Positions 28,951-38,481 are shown, counted from the stretch's first letter. The stretch is 64,000 bases of DNA from Cyanobium sp. NIES-981 (GCA_945896675.1 CAMDEM010000009.1:1-64000); one strand, 5' to 3'. Program-made: numbers and translations. The notes: a model not told the origin generated them from the sequence alone.

Positions 28951-29018
28951 TGTGATGCCTTGTCACGTCGTAACTGTGATGGCTTGTCACGTCGTAACTG
29001 TGATGGCTTGTCACAGCC
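28951..29018. repeat. 24-bp tandem repeat with internal dyad, 2.8 copies
   Basis: Two full units and one partial unit of TGTGATGSCTTGTCACGTCGTAAC-type sequence lie head to tail between the divergent psb30 and YkgJ-family genes. Each unit contains a GTGA-N7-TCAC dyad, so the patch holds three regularly spaced palindromic half-site pairs. It could be an operator array or a non-functional minisatellite; the sequence alone does not decide. Confidence 0.8.
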
Positions 29019-29062
29019 AACCTTGTGTTGTGACTGAATAGACGGAAGCCGAAGCAACTGGG

Positions 29063-29437
29063 ATGGGTTGTACCGAAGAGCGATGGCAATGCATCAGCCA
29101 GTGCGGCTCGTGCTGCCGATTGGATCCGGGCGAACGCCAAGACGCCCTTGGGGCCCTAAACGAATCCCAGCGGGAGCTCTACCTCTCGATGGTGGGAGCC
29201 GATGGCTGGTGCATCCACTTCAACAGCGGTTCCCGCAGCTGCCGGATTTACGAAACCCGCCCCGATTTCTGCCGCGTCAGCAATTTGATGAATCTCTTTG
29301 GCGAGAGCCAAGACGGGGATCCAGGCGTTGCCGATCGCTTCGCCATTGCCTGCTGCAAGCAACAAATTCGCAGCGAGCATGGCGGCCGTGGCAGGGTGAT
29401 GCGCCGATTCCTCAGGGCGATCCGCCGGCAGCCATGA
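29063..29437 (+). CDS. YkgJ family cysteine cluster protein
   Basis: A 124-residue protein with the cysteine pattern of the YkgJ / zinc- or iron-chelating Cys cluster family: [12 protein letters not shown] near residue 10, then [18 protein letters not shown] and ACCKQQ. In the family these cysteines bind a metal or an Fe-S cluster; the substrate is unknown. It overlaps the following UPF0016 gene by 4 nt (ATGA), so the three genes after psb30 are likely one operon, linking a metal-binding protein to metal transporters. Confidence 0.85.
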   Translation: MGCTEERWQCISQCGSCCRLDPGERQDALGALNESQRELYLSMVGADGWCIHFNSGSRSCRIYETRPDFCRVSNLMNLFGESQDGDPGVADRFAIACCKQQIRSEHGGRGRVMRRFLRAIRRQP

Positions 29438-29829
29438 GTCCCGATCCCGAAGCCAACCAAAGCCAAGAGCCTGGCCAACCAGACAAGGGGGGGGGGGCGA
29501 TCCCGGAGAACGGATCGGCCCCCGCCTGGGGCGTGGCCTTCATCACCACCTTCACCACGGTCTTTTTGGCTGAATTGGGCGACAAGACCCAACTGGCCGC
29601 CCTGTTGCTTTCGGCCCAGTCCGGCAAGCCTGGGGTGGTGTTCCTTGGGGCCTCCCTGGCCCTGATCTGCTCCAGCTTGGTTGGTGTTCTGCTGGGCCGG
29701 TGGCTCTCCAAACTGATGCCCCCCCAACAACTGGAACGGTTGGCCGGGATCTTGATGGTGGCCCTAGGCCTCTGGCTGGGACGGCAGGCGGTCGTGGCCC
29801 TAGCTCCCGAATCCCTTCCCCTGACTTGA
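29434..29829 (+). CDS. half-size UPF0016 (Gdt1/Mn exporter family) protein, first subunit
   Basis: 131 residues from ATG 29434; the track start 29068 is out of context in the YkgJ gene. After a hydrophilic N-terminal tail of about 32 residues come three hydrophobic segments with the family signature FLAELGDKTQLAALLL near residue 45. UPF0016/Gdt1 proteins export Mn2+ (and Ca2+) in exchange for protons. Full-size members have two such repeats; here each repeat is a separate gene, so a heterodimer with the next gene is expected, as described for the Hmx1/Hmx2 pair of cyanobacteria (recalled, not checked). The tail is encoded by an 11-G run, described under findings. Confidence 0.87.
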   Translation: MSPDPEANQSQEPGQPDKGGGAIPENGSAPAWGVAFITTFTTVFLAELGDKTQLAALLLSAQSGKPGVVFLGASLALICSSLVGVLLGRWLSKLMPPQQLERLAGILMVALGLWLGRQAVVALAPESLPLT

Positions 29830-29857
29830 CCAAGAACCATTGACTTGAAGACCAACC

Positions 29858-30187
29858 ATGGACCTCGCCCTCCTTGCCTCCACATTTGTCACGGTGTTCC
29901 TGGCCGAATTGGGCGATAAAACCCAATTGGCGATTGTCACGATCAGCGGCACCTCAAACCGACCTGGGGCCGTCTTTGCTGGCAGCTCCGCGGCCTTGGT
30001 GTTGGCCAGCCTGCTCGGGGCCGCCGCTGGAGGTTCCCTCTCGGCGGTGATCCCAACCAATGCCCTGCAGTTGGCCGCCTCCGTGGGATTTCTCGTGATT
30101 GGGCTGCGCCTCATCCAACGCTCCAGCACGGGCGCAGAGGCTGTAGACGAGGCAGAAACTGAAGGGTCCGCAGACCCCCTAAAGTAG
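29858..30187 (+). CDS. half-size UPF0016 (Gdt1/Mn exporter family) protein, second subunit
   Basis: A 109-residue partner of the preceding gene: residues about 1-90 form three hydrophobic helices with FLAELGDKTQLAIVTISG, and a short acidic tail follows (DEAETEGSAD). The exact ELGDKTQ signature in both proteins supports complementary halves of one transport site. There are 28 bases between the two genes. Predicted location is the plasma or thylakoid membrane; the true ion is inferred from the family. Confidence 0.87.
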   Translation: MDLALLASTFVTVFLAELGDKTQLAIVTISGTSNRPGAVFAGSSAALVLASLLGAAAGGSLSAVIPTNALQLAASVGFLVIGLRLIQRSSTGAEAVDEAETEGSADPLK

Positions 30188-30310
30188 TGATCAAAGGCCT
30201 GGCGGCCGTGGGCATCGCTCCGAGCCCAGACTGCCCTGCCCCATTTCCCACCATGCTGCGCCCTTTGGGGCCTCTCGCGGTGGTCCCCCTCCAACCAGCT
30301 GACCAAGCCG

Positions 30311-32626
30311 ATGAAGTTCACGGTCGCCGACCTGCTCGACCAGCTTCCCGCCGAAGAAGCCCTACCAATTGCCAAGCTGGAAAAGGCGCTTGGCCTGAGC
30401 CAAAAAGCCGAGAAGCAGCAACTGCGGATCGGTGTGGATGGCCTGATCAAGCTTGGGGTGGTGCAGGAAGTTGACGACGGCATCCAGCGCCGGGAGGACC
30501 CGGAATTGATTCCCGCCAGGCTGCGGTGCTCCAGCAAGGGGTTTTGCTTTGCCCTACGGGAAGACGGCGGCGAGGACATCTACATCCGCGACCACCAGCT
30601 CAACCACGCCTGGAATGGCGATCGGGTGCTGGTGAAAGTGACCCGTGAGGGGGGCCGCCGCCGCTCCCCCGAAGGTGGGGTCCAATGCATTCTCGAGCGC
30701 CGCACGGCCTCCCTGCTCGCCCAGGTGGAACAGCAAGAGTCCCGCCTGGTGGCGACTCCCCTCGACGACAGGCTGCTCACCAGCATTGAGCTGCCCGAAG
30801 GGGACGCCCAACACCTCGATCCAGAGCGCGCCTCCGTGGTCGAAGTCTTGGTGGATCGCTATCCCGTTGGCCAGTTTTCGCCCCAGGGCCACGTGGCTAG
30901 GCAGCTGCCCGTCAAGGGAGGGGAGGCCGCCGATCTCGACCTTCTCCTCACCAAGCATCACCTGCATGAACGCGCCGCTGCACCGCGGGCCACGCTGAAA
31001 GCCCTAGCCCCCAAGGACCGCGCCGACCTCACCACCCAACCCGCGCTATTACTCCAGGGATGGTCGGGTAAGGAGGCCCCTGGTGGGACTGCCATCTGCC
31101 TGGAAGAACGGGAAGGTGGCTGGACCCTTTGGGTGCACAGCCCAGCCGTTGCTGAGCGGGTGGGTCTGGGCTCCGCCCTCGACCTTTGGCTACGCGACCA
31201 GGGCGAGGCGCTCTGTGTGGGTCGCCAGTGGCTCCCCCTGCTCCCAACCGCCCTCGCCAAGGCGGCAGCTTTCAGTGCCGGCGAGGACCAGGACGCCCTC
31301 TCCGTAGCCCTTGAGCTCGATGGCGAAGGCACATTGGAGCATTACCGCTTCAGCCGGAGTCGGATCAAACCCGTTGCCACGGTTGATGCAGCGGCCCTGA
31401 CCGCCCTGGCGGAACGCAAGCCCAAGAGCCGCACGGTGCCGGCAGCTCTGAAAGCCATCAAGGACCACCACCAACAACTGGAAAACCTGGTGGCCGTGGC
31501 GGAACTCCTGCACCAGCAACGGCTCTCCCAAGGATCCATCGACCTGGATCTTGGTCTGCCCGCCATTGACAGCCTGGGCGATTTGGCCATTCCTGGCCCA
31601 GACAGCCCCCTGCATGGCTGGTTTGTCCAACTGCCGATGCACCACCCCATGGCCCTGGTGCGGGAGTGCGTTCTGGTGGCAGAACGGGCCCTAGGCCAAC
31701 ACCTGGCAGCCCTTTCCCTGCCGGCGCTGTTTGGAACCAACGCCGCTGCGGATCCCAGCGACCTCAACGACGTTGCCAGGGCGGCCCTGGCCCTCGACAT
31801 TCCCCTGGAACTCAGCGAAGAGGGTGATGCCAGCGCTGCCGAATTGGCCGCTGCTTTTGCCACCACCGATCGCAACCGGGCCTTGCAACAGCAACTGCAA
31901 GGAGCCCTCAAGCCGATTCTTCTAGCGAGCGAGACCGGTGACCATGCCCTCGCTGGCCTCAAGGGCGACGGTGCGGCCCTGGCCCCCTGGTGCTCACCGG
32001 CTCTCCATTACGCCGATCTCTGGAACCAGCATGTTTTGGTGCTCCTGCTCACCGAAGGCAAGGATCGCCCCAGTGTGCGCCACAAAACCAGTGTTGACCT
32101 CAGCTCTGACGCCTGCCTCGGCGCGATCGATTGGCCCCTGCTAGCCCCCAGTGGCCTAACTCCCTACAAGGACGCCCCCGAGCATGGCCTGGTGCAACGG
32201 CTCAACGGCCGGGTGCGTTTCATGGCCGAACTCCACAAGGATTTGCTGTCGATGGCCCAGGCACGGCAGGCCGAACCTTTGGTGGGCCAGGTGTTGCCAG
32301 GCGTGATTAGTGGCGTTCAGAGCTACGGCTTCTTTGTGGAGGTGCCCCCCTCCCAGGTGGAAGGCCTGGTGCACGTGAGTTCCCTCAAGGACGACTGGTA
32401 CGAGTACCGCTCCCGCCAGAACCGCCTCGTGGGCCGCAAAAACCGTCGCACCTACAGGCTCGGCGACCACGTTGAAGTGGAGATCCAAAAGGTTGATCCC
32501 CTGCGCCATCAAATTGATCTGGCCGTCGTCTTACCCGAGGGGGCTGAGGACGAAGCCAGCGCATCCGAGTCCTTCGGCGGCGAAGACGACCCCTTTGCCC
32601 CCATTCCCGTGATCACCGAGGCCTGA
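30311..32626 (+). CDS. zam: RNB-domain protein Zam, apparent pseudo-nuclease
   Basis: A 771-residue RNase II/R-like protein related to cyanobacterial Zam (linked by name to acetazolamide resistance). N-terminal winged helix (about 1-50), cold-shock-like RNA-binding part (about 65-180), RNB domain (about 225-640) and C-terminal S1 domain (about 660-745, [20 protein letters not shown]). The RNB domain keeps [15 protein letters not shown] and [13 protein letters not shown], but the segment that should hold the catalytic aspartates (DxxxxxDxDDA) reads [16 protein letters not shown]. The SPIRRYxD arginines are also replaced ([11 protein letters not shown]). It therefore may bind RNA without cutting it. 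It is followed by ubiX after 5 bases. Confidence 0.85.
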   Translation: MKFTVADLLDQLPAEEALPIAKLEKALGLSQKAEKQQLRIGVDGLIKLGVVQEVDDGIQRREDPELIPARLRCSSKGFCFALREDGGEDIYIRDHQLNHAWNGDRVLVKVTREGGRRRSPEGGVQCILERRTASLLAQVEQQESRLVATPLDDRLLTSIELPEGDAQHLDPERASVVEVLVDRYPVGQFSPQGHVARQLPVKGGEAADLDLLLTKHHLHERAAAPRATLKALAPKDRADLTTQPALLLQGWSGKEAPGGTAICLEEREGGWTLWVHSPAVAERVGLGSALDLWLRDQGEALCVGRQWLPLLPTALAKAAAFSAGEDQDALSVALELDGEGTLEHYRFSRSRIKPVATVDAAALTALAERKPKSRTVPAALKAIKDHHQQLENLVAVAELLHQQRLSQGSIDLDLGLPAIDSLGDLAIPGPDSPLHGWFVQLPMHHPMALVRECVLVAERALGQHLAALSLPALFGTNAAADPSDLNDVARAALALDIPLELSEEGDASAAELAAAFATTDRNRALQQQLQGALKPILLASETGDHALAGLKGDGAALAPWCSPALHYADLWNQHVLVLLLTEGKDRPSVRHKTSVDLSSDACLGAIDWPLLAPSGLTPYKDAPEHGLVQRLNGRVRFMAELHKDLLSMAQARQAEPLVGQVLPGVISGVQSYGFFVEVPPSQVEGLVHVSSLKDDWYEYRSRQNRLVGRKNRRTYRLGDHVEVEIQKVDPLRHQIDLAVVLPEGAEDEASASESFGGEDDPFAPIPVITEA

Positions 32627-32631
32627 ACGCT

Positions 32632-33282
32632 GTGCCCGCGGCAGATCCCATTGTTTTAGCCATCTCGGGGGCCTCGGCCCAACCCCTGGCCCAGCGGGCG
32701 CTCCAGCTGTTACTGGAGGCCGGTGAAACCGTGGAAGTGGTGACCTCCAAGGGAGCCATTGGTGTGTGGCAAGCCGAGCTCGGCATCCGGGTGCCCCTGG
32801 AACCGCGAGCCCAGGAGGCCTTTTGGCGGGACCGCACGGAGATGGCAAGCGGCCATCTGCGGTGCCATCGGTGGAATGACCAATCGGTGGGCATCGCCAG
32901 CGGAAGCTTTCGCACGAAGGGGATGGTGATACTGCCCGCCTCGATGGGCACGGTGGGGCGGATCGCCTCGGGGGTGGCCCTGGACCTGGTGGAAAGGGCC
33001 GCCGATGTGCACCTCAAAGAATGCAGACCCCTGGTGATTTGTCCGCGGGAAACCCCCTGGAACCTGATCCACCTGCGCAATTTGACCACCCTGGCTGAAG
33101 CTGGAGCCCGCATCGCGCCCCCCGTGCCTGCCTGGTACCACCAGCCCCAGTCCATTGAAGACATGGTGGATTTCTTAGTCATCCGCGTTTTCGACGTGCT
33201 CGGCTACGACCTGGGCAACCTCAACCGTTGGCAGGGAGCCCTAGGCCGCCCAAACTCAGCACAAGCCGATCAGGCCGAGTAG
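32632..33282 (+). CDS. ubiX: flavin prenyltransferase UbiX
   Basis: UbiX makes prenylated FMN, the cofactor of UbiD-type decarboxylases used in quinone synthesis. The 216 residues start at GTG 32632. Family features are [16 protein letters not shown] near the N-terminus, [27 protein letters not shown] and [23 protein letters not shown]. Length is normal. It lies 5 bases after zam, in an arrangement I recall as conserved in picocyanobacteria. Confidence 0.92.
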   Translation: MPAADPIVLAISGASAQPLAQRALQLLLEAGETVEVVTSKGAIGVWQAELGIRVPLEPRAQEAFWRDRTEMASGHLRCHRWNDQSVGIASGSFRTKGMVILPASMGTVGRIASGVALDLVERAADVHLKECRPLVICPRETPWNLIHLRNLTTLAEAGARIAPPVPAWYHQPQSIEDMVDFLVIRVFDVLGYDLGNLNRWQGALGRPNSAQADQAE

Positions 33283-33303
33283 CCCCAACCCGATACCCCT
33301 GCT

Positions 33304-33870
33304 GTGCTTCTGCTGCAACGGCTATTGCTGCTTCCCCTGCTGGCTCCGTTGCTAGTCGTTGTGTTGGTTGGGGCGATTAACCCACGGCCGCTGGTGGCCC
33401 TGCGCCTACTCACCTGGACCTCACCAACCCTGTCGATCGGGCTATGGCTAAGCATCGCCGCCGGAGGCGGTGCGGCCATTAGTGCGGCCGCTACCGGCCT
33501 TGCCCTGCGCCTGGGCCCGGGAGCTCGATCCATGCCCACCGGCCGCCAAGCCAACCGCCAAACCGGTCGGCCAACCAACCACGCCGTGGGACCCGACGAC
33601 GAGATCTGGCCAGATGGTGAGAGGCAAGCCAAGGGCCCAGCACAGGGTCCAGCCAAGGGCCAATCCAAAGAACGATCCAACGGGCCATCACGGAACCCAT
33701 TTCAAGCAGGTCCATCCCGGGCGCCAGGAGATCCAGCACCCACGGTGGCCGTGCCCTTTCGGGTGATTCGCAAAGCCCCAACCGCCAGCGCCCCCCCTAG
33801 CCACGCCCCTGAGGCCAAAGCAACCGCCGTAGGCGATGGCTGGGATCAGGCCGCCAGCGACGACTGGTAA
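33304..33870 (+). CDS. two-span membrane protein with disordered tail
   Basis: A 188-residue protein from GTG 33304. Residues 1-70 hold two hydrophobic segments joined by INPRPLVALRLLTW, a layout that resembles LapA/DUF1049-type small membrane proteins. The remaining 115 residues are rich in Pro, Gly, Gln and Arg (TGRQANRQTGRPTN, AKGPAQGPAKGQSK) and look disordered. I do not recognise a functional family. It is 21 bases after ubiX and may be cotranscribed. Confidence 0.6.
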   Translation: MLLLQRLLLLPLLAPLLVVVLVGAINPRPLVALRLLTWTSPTLSIGLWLSIAAGGGAAISAAATGLALRLGPGARSMPTGRQANRQTGRPTNHAVGPDDEIWPDGERQAKGPAQGPAKGQSKERSNGPSRNPFQAGPSRAPGDPAPTVAVPFRVIRKAPTASAPPSHAPEAKATAVGDGWDQAASDDW

Positions 33871-33947
33871 AACCTCGCCACGTCCTGGGTCTGGGGGCAC
33901 CCCTCACCCAGTGAGCTGGTTCCAACTAGCTGGATCCGCCTAGCAGA

Positions 33948-34007
33948 GCACTGCCTCACTGGGCACTGCCTCATTGGGCACTGCCTCACAGGGCACTGTC
34001 TAAACTG
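33948..34007. repeat. 15-bp tandem repeat, three to four copies
   Basis: Three consecutive units GCACTGCCTCACTGG, GCACTGCCTCATTGG and GCACTGCCTCACAGG, plus a fourth degenerate unit, lie in the 166-base gap before the DUF2996 gene, ending about 30 bases before its GTG. Nothing else is seen in this gap apart from a small CTCAC-CCA-GTGAG palindrome near 33903. Confidence 0.85.
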
Positions 34008-34036
34008 CAAAAGTGATCCCTTGAGGGCCTGTAACG

Positions 34037-34471
34037 GTGAGCGATTCCGCCAGTTCTGCCCCCCAGCCGGTTGAGAGCAGCCCCCCTGCCGCCCCCAAAG
34101 CCAAGCCCCCGGCCCCCGAAGACAAGCCCTTTGCCGAGTTTGTGCCGCAACTGCTGCTGCCCGCCCTCGCCAAGGAAATTCAAAGCTACGGGGGGCCAGC
34201 TGCGGAGCTGAGTTTTGAACAGGGTCCGATGCCCGTGGTCGGCATGGCCTGCTGGATGGTGAAGGGTTGCCTACCTGGGGAACGTCGGTTCTGGCTCTGC
34301 TTCACGGCTGACGACATCAACGCCTCGAAAACCGTGGTAATTGCCGAAGCCGGTAGTGAACCGAGCCTGTTGGAGTCGTTTCTGATCGACGAAAAACGGA
34401 TGAGCTTGGCCCTGATCGTTTCCCGCTTGGTGCAACGGCTTAACGGCCAGAAATGGCTCGGCCCGAACTGA
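34037..34471 (+). CDS. DUF2996 family protein
   Basis: A 144-residue soluble protein: a Pro/Ala/Lys-rich N-terminal tail of about 30 residues, then the DUF2996 domain (FAEFVPQLLLPALAKEIQSYG, RRFWLCFTADDINASK, IDEKRMSLALIVSRLVQRLNGQKWLG). The family is confined to cyanobacteria and chloroplasts and has no assigned biochemical role; the Arabidopsis relative is linked to light-responsive chloroplast function only by memory. GTG 34037 has a GAGGG ribosome binding site 9 bases upstream. acsF follows 48 bases later, suggesting a shared transcript with chlorophyll synthesis. Confidence 0.82.
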   Translation: MSDSASSAPQPVESSPPAAPKAKPPAPEDKPFAEFVPQLLLPALAKEIQSYGGPAAELSFEQGPMPVVGMACWMVKGCLPGERRFWLCFTADDINASKTVVIAEAGSEPSLLESFLIDEKRMSLALIVSRLVQRLNGQKWLGPN

Positions 34472-34519
34472 CGCTGGCTCCCCCTACGATGCAACGACTG
34501 CCTTAAGCCGCAACGCGCG

Positions 34520-35632
34520 ATGGTGCCTCCCGCTGCTACAGCCGAAGCCAAGACCAGCCAAGCCCAGGGGCTAGGGGCAGTCGGAACCTCCGACGCACCG
34601 GCGACCAAGGATCCCGCCAGGGACACGATCCTTACCCCTCGCTTCTACACCACAGATTTCGACGCCATGGCGGCGATGGATCTGCGCCCTAATGAGGTTG
34701 AGCTCGAAGCCATCTGCGAGGAGTTCCGCAAGGATTACAACCGGCACCACTTCGTCCGGAACGAAGAATTTGACGGCGCCGCCGATCAGCTTGATCCCAA
34801 AACCCGCCAGGTCTTTGTCGAGTTCCTCGAGCAGAGCTGCACGTCGGAGTTTTCGGGCTTCCTGCTCTACAAGGAACTGAGCCGCCGCATTAAGGACAAA
34901 AACCCCCTGCTTGCTGAGTGCTTCGCCCACATGGCCCGGGATGAGGCACGCCACGCAGGCTTTCTCAACAAGTCGATGAGCGATTTCGGGCTCCAGCTCG
35001 ACCTGGGCTTCCTCACCGCCAACAAGGCCTACACCTTTTTCAAACCGAAGTTCATTTTTTACGCCACCTATCTCTCCGAGAAAATTGGCTACTGGCGCTA
35101 TATCGCCATTTACCGCCACCTGGAGCAGCACCCCGAGAGCAAGATCTTCCCGATCTTCAACTTCTTTGAAAACTGGTGCCAGGACGAGAACCGCCACGGC
35201 GATTTCTTCGATGCCTTGATGAAGTCCCAACCCGACACCGTGCGGGGCCTGCGGGCTCGCCTTTGGTGCCGCTTCTTCCTGCTGGCCGTTTTCGCCACCA
35301 TGTACGTGCGGGACGTGGCCCGCAAGGAGTTCTATGAGGCCCTCGGTCTTGATGCTCGCGAGTACGACAAGCTCGTGATCGCCAAGACAAACGAAACCAC
35401 AGCCCGGGTGTTCCCTGTGGTCCTCAACGTGGACCATCCCAAGTTCTACGTCCGTTTGGAGAGGCTCGTCACCAACAACAACGCCCTGGCGGCAACCGAT
35501 GCCAGCAATGCACCAGGGGTGCTCAAAGTCCTGCGCAAGCTGCCCTATTGGGCCGCCAACGGTGTTGAGATGGCCAAGCTGTTCATGATGGCTCCCATCC
35601 GCAGCGACGCTTTCCAACCCGCCATTCGCTGA
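34520..35632 (+). CDS. acsF: Mg-protoporphyrin IX monomethyl ester (oxidative) cyclase
   Basis: AcsF forms the isocyclic ring of chlorophyll using O2 and a di-iron centre. The 370 residues carry the two ferritin-like iron motifs: [14 protein letters not shown] with DEARHAG near residue 135, and [13 protein letters not shown] near residue 220. The early [12 protein letters not shown] segment is also conserved. Length is typical. The enzyme is a membrane-associated catalytic subunit and needs the small partner Ycf54, not seen here. tldD starts 6 bases after the stop. Confidence 0.95.
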   Translation: MVPPAATAEAKTSQAQGLGAVGTSDAPATKDPARDTILTPRFYTTDFDAMAAMDLRPNEVELEAICEEFRKDYNRHHFVRNEEFDGAADQLDPKTRQVFVEFLEQSCTSEFSGFLLYKELSRRIKDKNPLLAECFAHMARDEARHAGFLNKSMSDFGLQLDLGFLTANKAYTFFKPKFIFYATYLSEKIGYWRYIAIYRHLEQHPESKIFPIFNFFENWCQDENRHGDFFDALMKSQPDTVRGLRARLWCRFFLLAVFATMYVRDVARKEFYEALGLDAREYDKLVIAKTNETTARVFPVVLNVDHPKFYVRLERLVTNNNALAATDASNAPGVLKVLRKLPYWAANGVEMAKLFMMAPIRSDAFQPAIR

Positions 35633-35638
35633 CGCTGA

Positions 35639-37060
35639 GTGGTCCTATCCCCCCTTGCCGGCGGTTTTGACACCACCTGGCGTTCCAGGCTGGAAAGCCT
35701 TCTTTCCAGCGGCCGTGGCAGCGGCGCCGATCTTGTCGAAGTCTTTCTTGAGCGCACTGACCACATCGGTCTGTTAGCCGAGCAGGACACCATCACCAGT
35801 GTCAGCCCGGCCTTCGGCATGGGAGCGGGCATTCGGGTATTCCGCGGCGACCGCGACGGCTTTGTCAGTACCAATGACCTCAGCGATGCGGGTCTGCTCC
35901 ATGCCCTGGAACAGGCCCTGGGCATGCTCGGCCTAGCGCCAACAGCCTCAGCCGTTGCCAGCTTTGAAGGCCTCATGGATTTGCGCGATTTCGGTGCCAG
36001 CAAAACCGATTGGCTCCAGCGTTGCCCGGAGATACAAGAGGCCACGGGCACCTTGCTGGAGGGCACCGCAGCCCTCGAGCGCCATGGCCATCACCTGCAA
36101 GCCCGCCGCGGCAGCTATGCCCGTGATTGGCAGGAGGTGCTGGTGGCTGCCAGTGATGGCACCTTTGCCCGCGATATTCGTCTGCACCAATCCCTTGGCC
36201 TCAATGTGCTGGCCGCCGATGGGGACCACCGGGCCGGCCTCGGCCGCCGCTATGGCACCTCCGGTCGCCCGGATGATCTGCGCCAATGGGATGCGGATGG
36301 CTCGGCCCAGGAGGTGTGCTCTAGTGCCGGAACCATGCTCTATGCCGACTACGTGGAAGCCGGACAGATGCCTGCGGTGCTCGCCAACCGCTTTGGCGGG
36401 GTGATCTTCCACGAAGCCTGCGGCCATCTGCTGGAAACCACCCAAGTCGAACGGGGCACCACCCCCTTTGCCGACAAGGTGGGCGATTTGATTGCCCATG
36501 AAGCCGTCACCGCCATCGACGAGGGCCTCAGTGATGGGGCCTTTGGTTCCCTTTGCATGGATGACGAAGGCATGGAACCCCAGCGCACGGTGTTAATTGA
36601 GAACGGTGTGCTGAAGCGCTTCCTCAGTGATCGAGCCGGGGAACTGCGCACCGGCCATGCCCGCACCGGCAGCGGTCGCCGCCAGGGCCATTCCTTTGCG
36701 GCCGCCAGCCGCATGCGCAACACCTTTATTGCCGCAGGGCCCCATAGCCCCGATGAACTGATTGCCTCGGTGGATCAGGGCCTTTACTGCAAATCGATGG
36801 GTGGGGGCAGCGTGGGTCCCACCGGCCAGTTCAATTTCGCCGTGGAAGAGGGCTATCTGATCGAAAACGGCAAGCTCACCAAACCGGTGAAGGGGGCCAC
36901 CTTGATTGGCGAAGCCAAGGAGGTGATGCCTCGGATTTCGATGTGCGCCAACGACCTCGAGCTGGCCGCCGGCTTCTGCGGTTCGGTGAGTGGCAGCATC
37001 TTTGTGACCGTGGGCCAGCCCCATATCAAGGTGGATTCCATCACCGTGGGGGGCCGATAA
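35639..37060 (+). CDS. tldD: metalloprotease TldD
   Basis: TldD and TldE form a heterodimeric zinc protease with a narrow channel that degrades unfolded peptides and matures some peptide natural products. The 473 residues include the zinc motif HEACGHLLE near residue 260, followed by [11 protein letters not shown], and the C-terminal third Cys ligand region ISMCANDLE. The GTG start at 35639 is 6 bases after acsF. tldE follows after 2 bases, so the partners are cotranscribed. Confidence 0.93.
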   Translation: MVLSPLAGGFDTTWRSRLESLLSSGRGSGADLVEVFLERTDHIGLLAEQDTITSVSPAFGMGAGIRVFRGDRDGFVSTNDLSDAGLLHALEQALGMLGLAPTASAVASFEGLMDLRDFGASKTDWLQRCPEIQEATGTLLEGTAALERHGHHLQARRGSYARDWQEVLVAASDGTFARDIRLHQSLGLNVLAADGDHRAGLGRRYGTSGRPDDLRQWDADGSAQEVCSSAGTMLYADYVEAGQMPAVLANRFGGVIFHEACGHLLETTQVERGTTPFADKVGDLIAHEAVTAIDEGLSDGAFGSLCMDDEGMEPQRTVLIENGVLKRFLSDRAGELRTGHARTGSGRRQGHSFAAASRMRNTFIAAGPHSPDELIASVDQGLYCKSMGGGSVGPTGQFNFAVEEGYLIENGKLTKPVKGATLIGEAKEVMPRISMCANDLELAAGFCGSVSGSIFVTVGQPHIKVDSITVGGR

Positions 37061-37062
37061 CC

Positions 37063-38460
37063 ATGGACACCCAGACCAGCGCCCAGGTGGGCACCAACTC
37101 CAAAAGCCTTAACCCCATCCAGCTCAGGGATCAGCTCGAGCAGCTCGCCCGCGGCGCCGGCATCAACCAATGGGATCTGGGCGCGTCCTGCAGTACCGAC
37201 ACGTCGGTGCAGGTGGATCGGGGCGAGGCCAAGCAAATGAAGGGAGCCCAGCGCAGTGCCATCACCGTGAGGGTCTGGAACGGAGACGGACTGGTGGGGG
37301 TAACCAGCACGTCCGATCTCTCAGGTCCTGGCCTAGCCAAGGCCCTCGAAGGTGCCCGCGATGCCAGTGCCTTCGGCAATGCCGATGAGACCCCGGCCTT
37401 TTCGCCCCTGGCCACAGCTCCGCTTGCGACGCTCGAGCAACCGATCCATCAGCCCCAATCCATTCTCGACCTGCTCGCCACCCTCAAGGATGCGGAGCGC
37501 CAGCTGCTGGATCGCCACCAGGCCATTGGCACGGTTCCCTACAACGGCCTGGCCCAGCGCAGCAGCGAGAGGCTTTACCTCAACAGCGATGGCGCCTGCC
37601 GCCACCAGCAGCTGACCACAGCCAGCATCTATCTCTATGCCCGGGCAGAAGAGACGGGCCGCAAACCCCGTAGCGGCGGTGCCGTGCGGTTGGCCTATGG
37701 GGCCTCAGACCTCGATATTGCTGGCTGCATTGACGAGGCGGCCGAGCGCACCATCTCCCACCTCGACTACGCCCCCATCGACACCGGTCATTACACCTGC
37801 GTGTTTAGTCCGGAAGCCTTCCTCGATTTGGTTGGCGCCTTCAGCAGCCTGTTTAACGCCAGGGCCATCCTCGATGGGGTGAGCCTCAGCAGCAGGGAGT
37901 CGCTCGGCCAACAGCTAGCGGCACCGTTTCTCTCCATCCACGACAACGGCCTCAACCCGGGCAATGTCGGCGCATCGGCCTTCGATGGGGAAGGCACCCC
38001 CACCAAGCCCCTGGCCCTCCTGGAGGGCGGCGTGATCCAGCACTTTCTGCATTCGGAAGCCACGGCCCGGGCTTTTGGCGTATCGCCCACGGGCCACGCC
38101 GGCATGGGCTCCAAGGTTTCGGTAGGTCCCGACTGGTTTGAAATCAGTGCCACCCCCGGCAGCGATGGCGGCCAACAGGGCCTCAATCACCTGGGTGAAG
38201 GCAGCCCTCTGGTACTGATTGAGTCGCTGTCTGCCCTCCATGCCGGAGTCAAGGCCAGCCAAGGTTCCTTCTCCCTGCCCTTTGATGGCTGGCTGATCCA
38301 GAACGGCCAACGCCGTTCCATCGAAGCCGCCACCGTGGCCGGTGACATCCGCACCCTGCTCAAGGGCCTGGTGGGATTCGAGGGTGCAGCCAAGGTGACC
38401 CCCGATGGCCTCTGTCCCCACGTGTGGGTTGACGGACTCTCCATCACCGGCGAGGCCTAG
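37063..38460 (+). CDS. tldE: TldE/PmbA family protein
   Basis: The non-metal-binding partner of TldD. ATG 37063 gives 465 residues; the track start at 36943 is within tldD. PmbA features are VQVDRGEAKQMKGAQRSAITVRV near the N-terminus, GHYTCVFSPEAFLDLVGAFS in the middle and HAGMGSKVSVGP plus LVLIESLSALHAGVK near the end. The HExxxH zinc site is absent, as expected for TldE. Direct tldD-tldE coupling supports the complex. Confidence 0.92.
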   Translation: MDTQTSAQVGTNSKSLNPIQLRDQLEQLARGAGINQWDLGASCSTDTSVQVDRGEAKQMKGAQRSAITVRVWNGDGLVGVTSTSDLSGPGLAKALEGARDASAFGNADETPAFSPLATAPLATLEQPIHQPQSILDLLATLKDAERQLLDRHQAIGTVPYNGLAQRSSERLYLNSDGACRHQQLTTASIYLYARAEETGRKPRSGGAVRLAYGASDLDIAGCIDEAAERTISHLDYAPIDTGHYTCVFSPEAFLDLVGAFSSLFNARAILDGVSLSSRESLGQQLAAPFLSIHDNGLNPGNVGASAFDGEGTPTKPLALLEGGVIQHFLHSEATARAFGVSPTGHAGMGSKVSVGPDWFEISATPGSDGGQQGLNHLGEGSPLVLIESLSALHAGVKASQGSFSLPFDGWLIQNGQRRSIEAATVAGDIRTLLKGLVGFEGAAKVTPDGLCPHVWVDGLSITGEA

Positions 38461-38481
38461 GCCCAAAACCAGCTGCACCCC

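Noticed and set aside
28951-29018. CRISPR-like repeat
   Set aside because: Units are contiguous with no unique spacers, only three copies, and no cas genes nearby; the same holds for the 15-bp repeat at 33948-34007.
28770-29057. 95-residue version of psb30
   Set aside because: The N-terminal extension translates the tandem DNA repeat ([15 protein letters not shown]) and is not protein-like; Psb30 is normally 33-46 residues.
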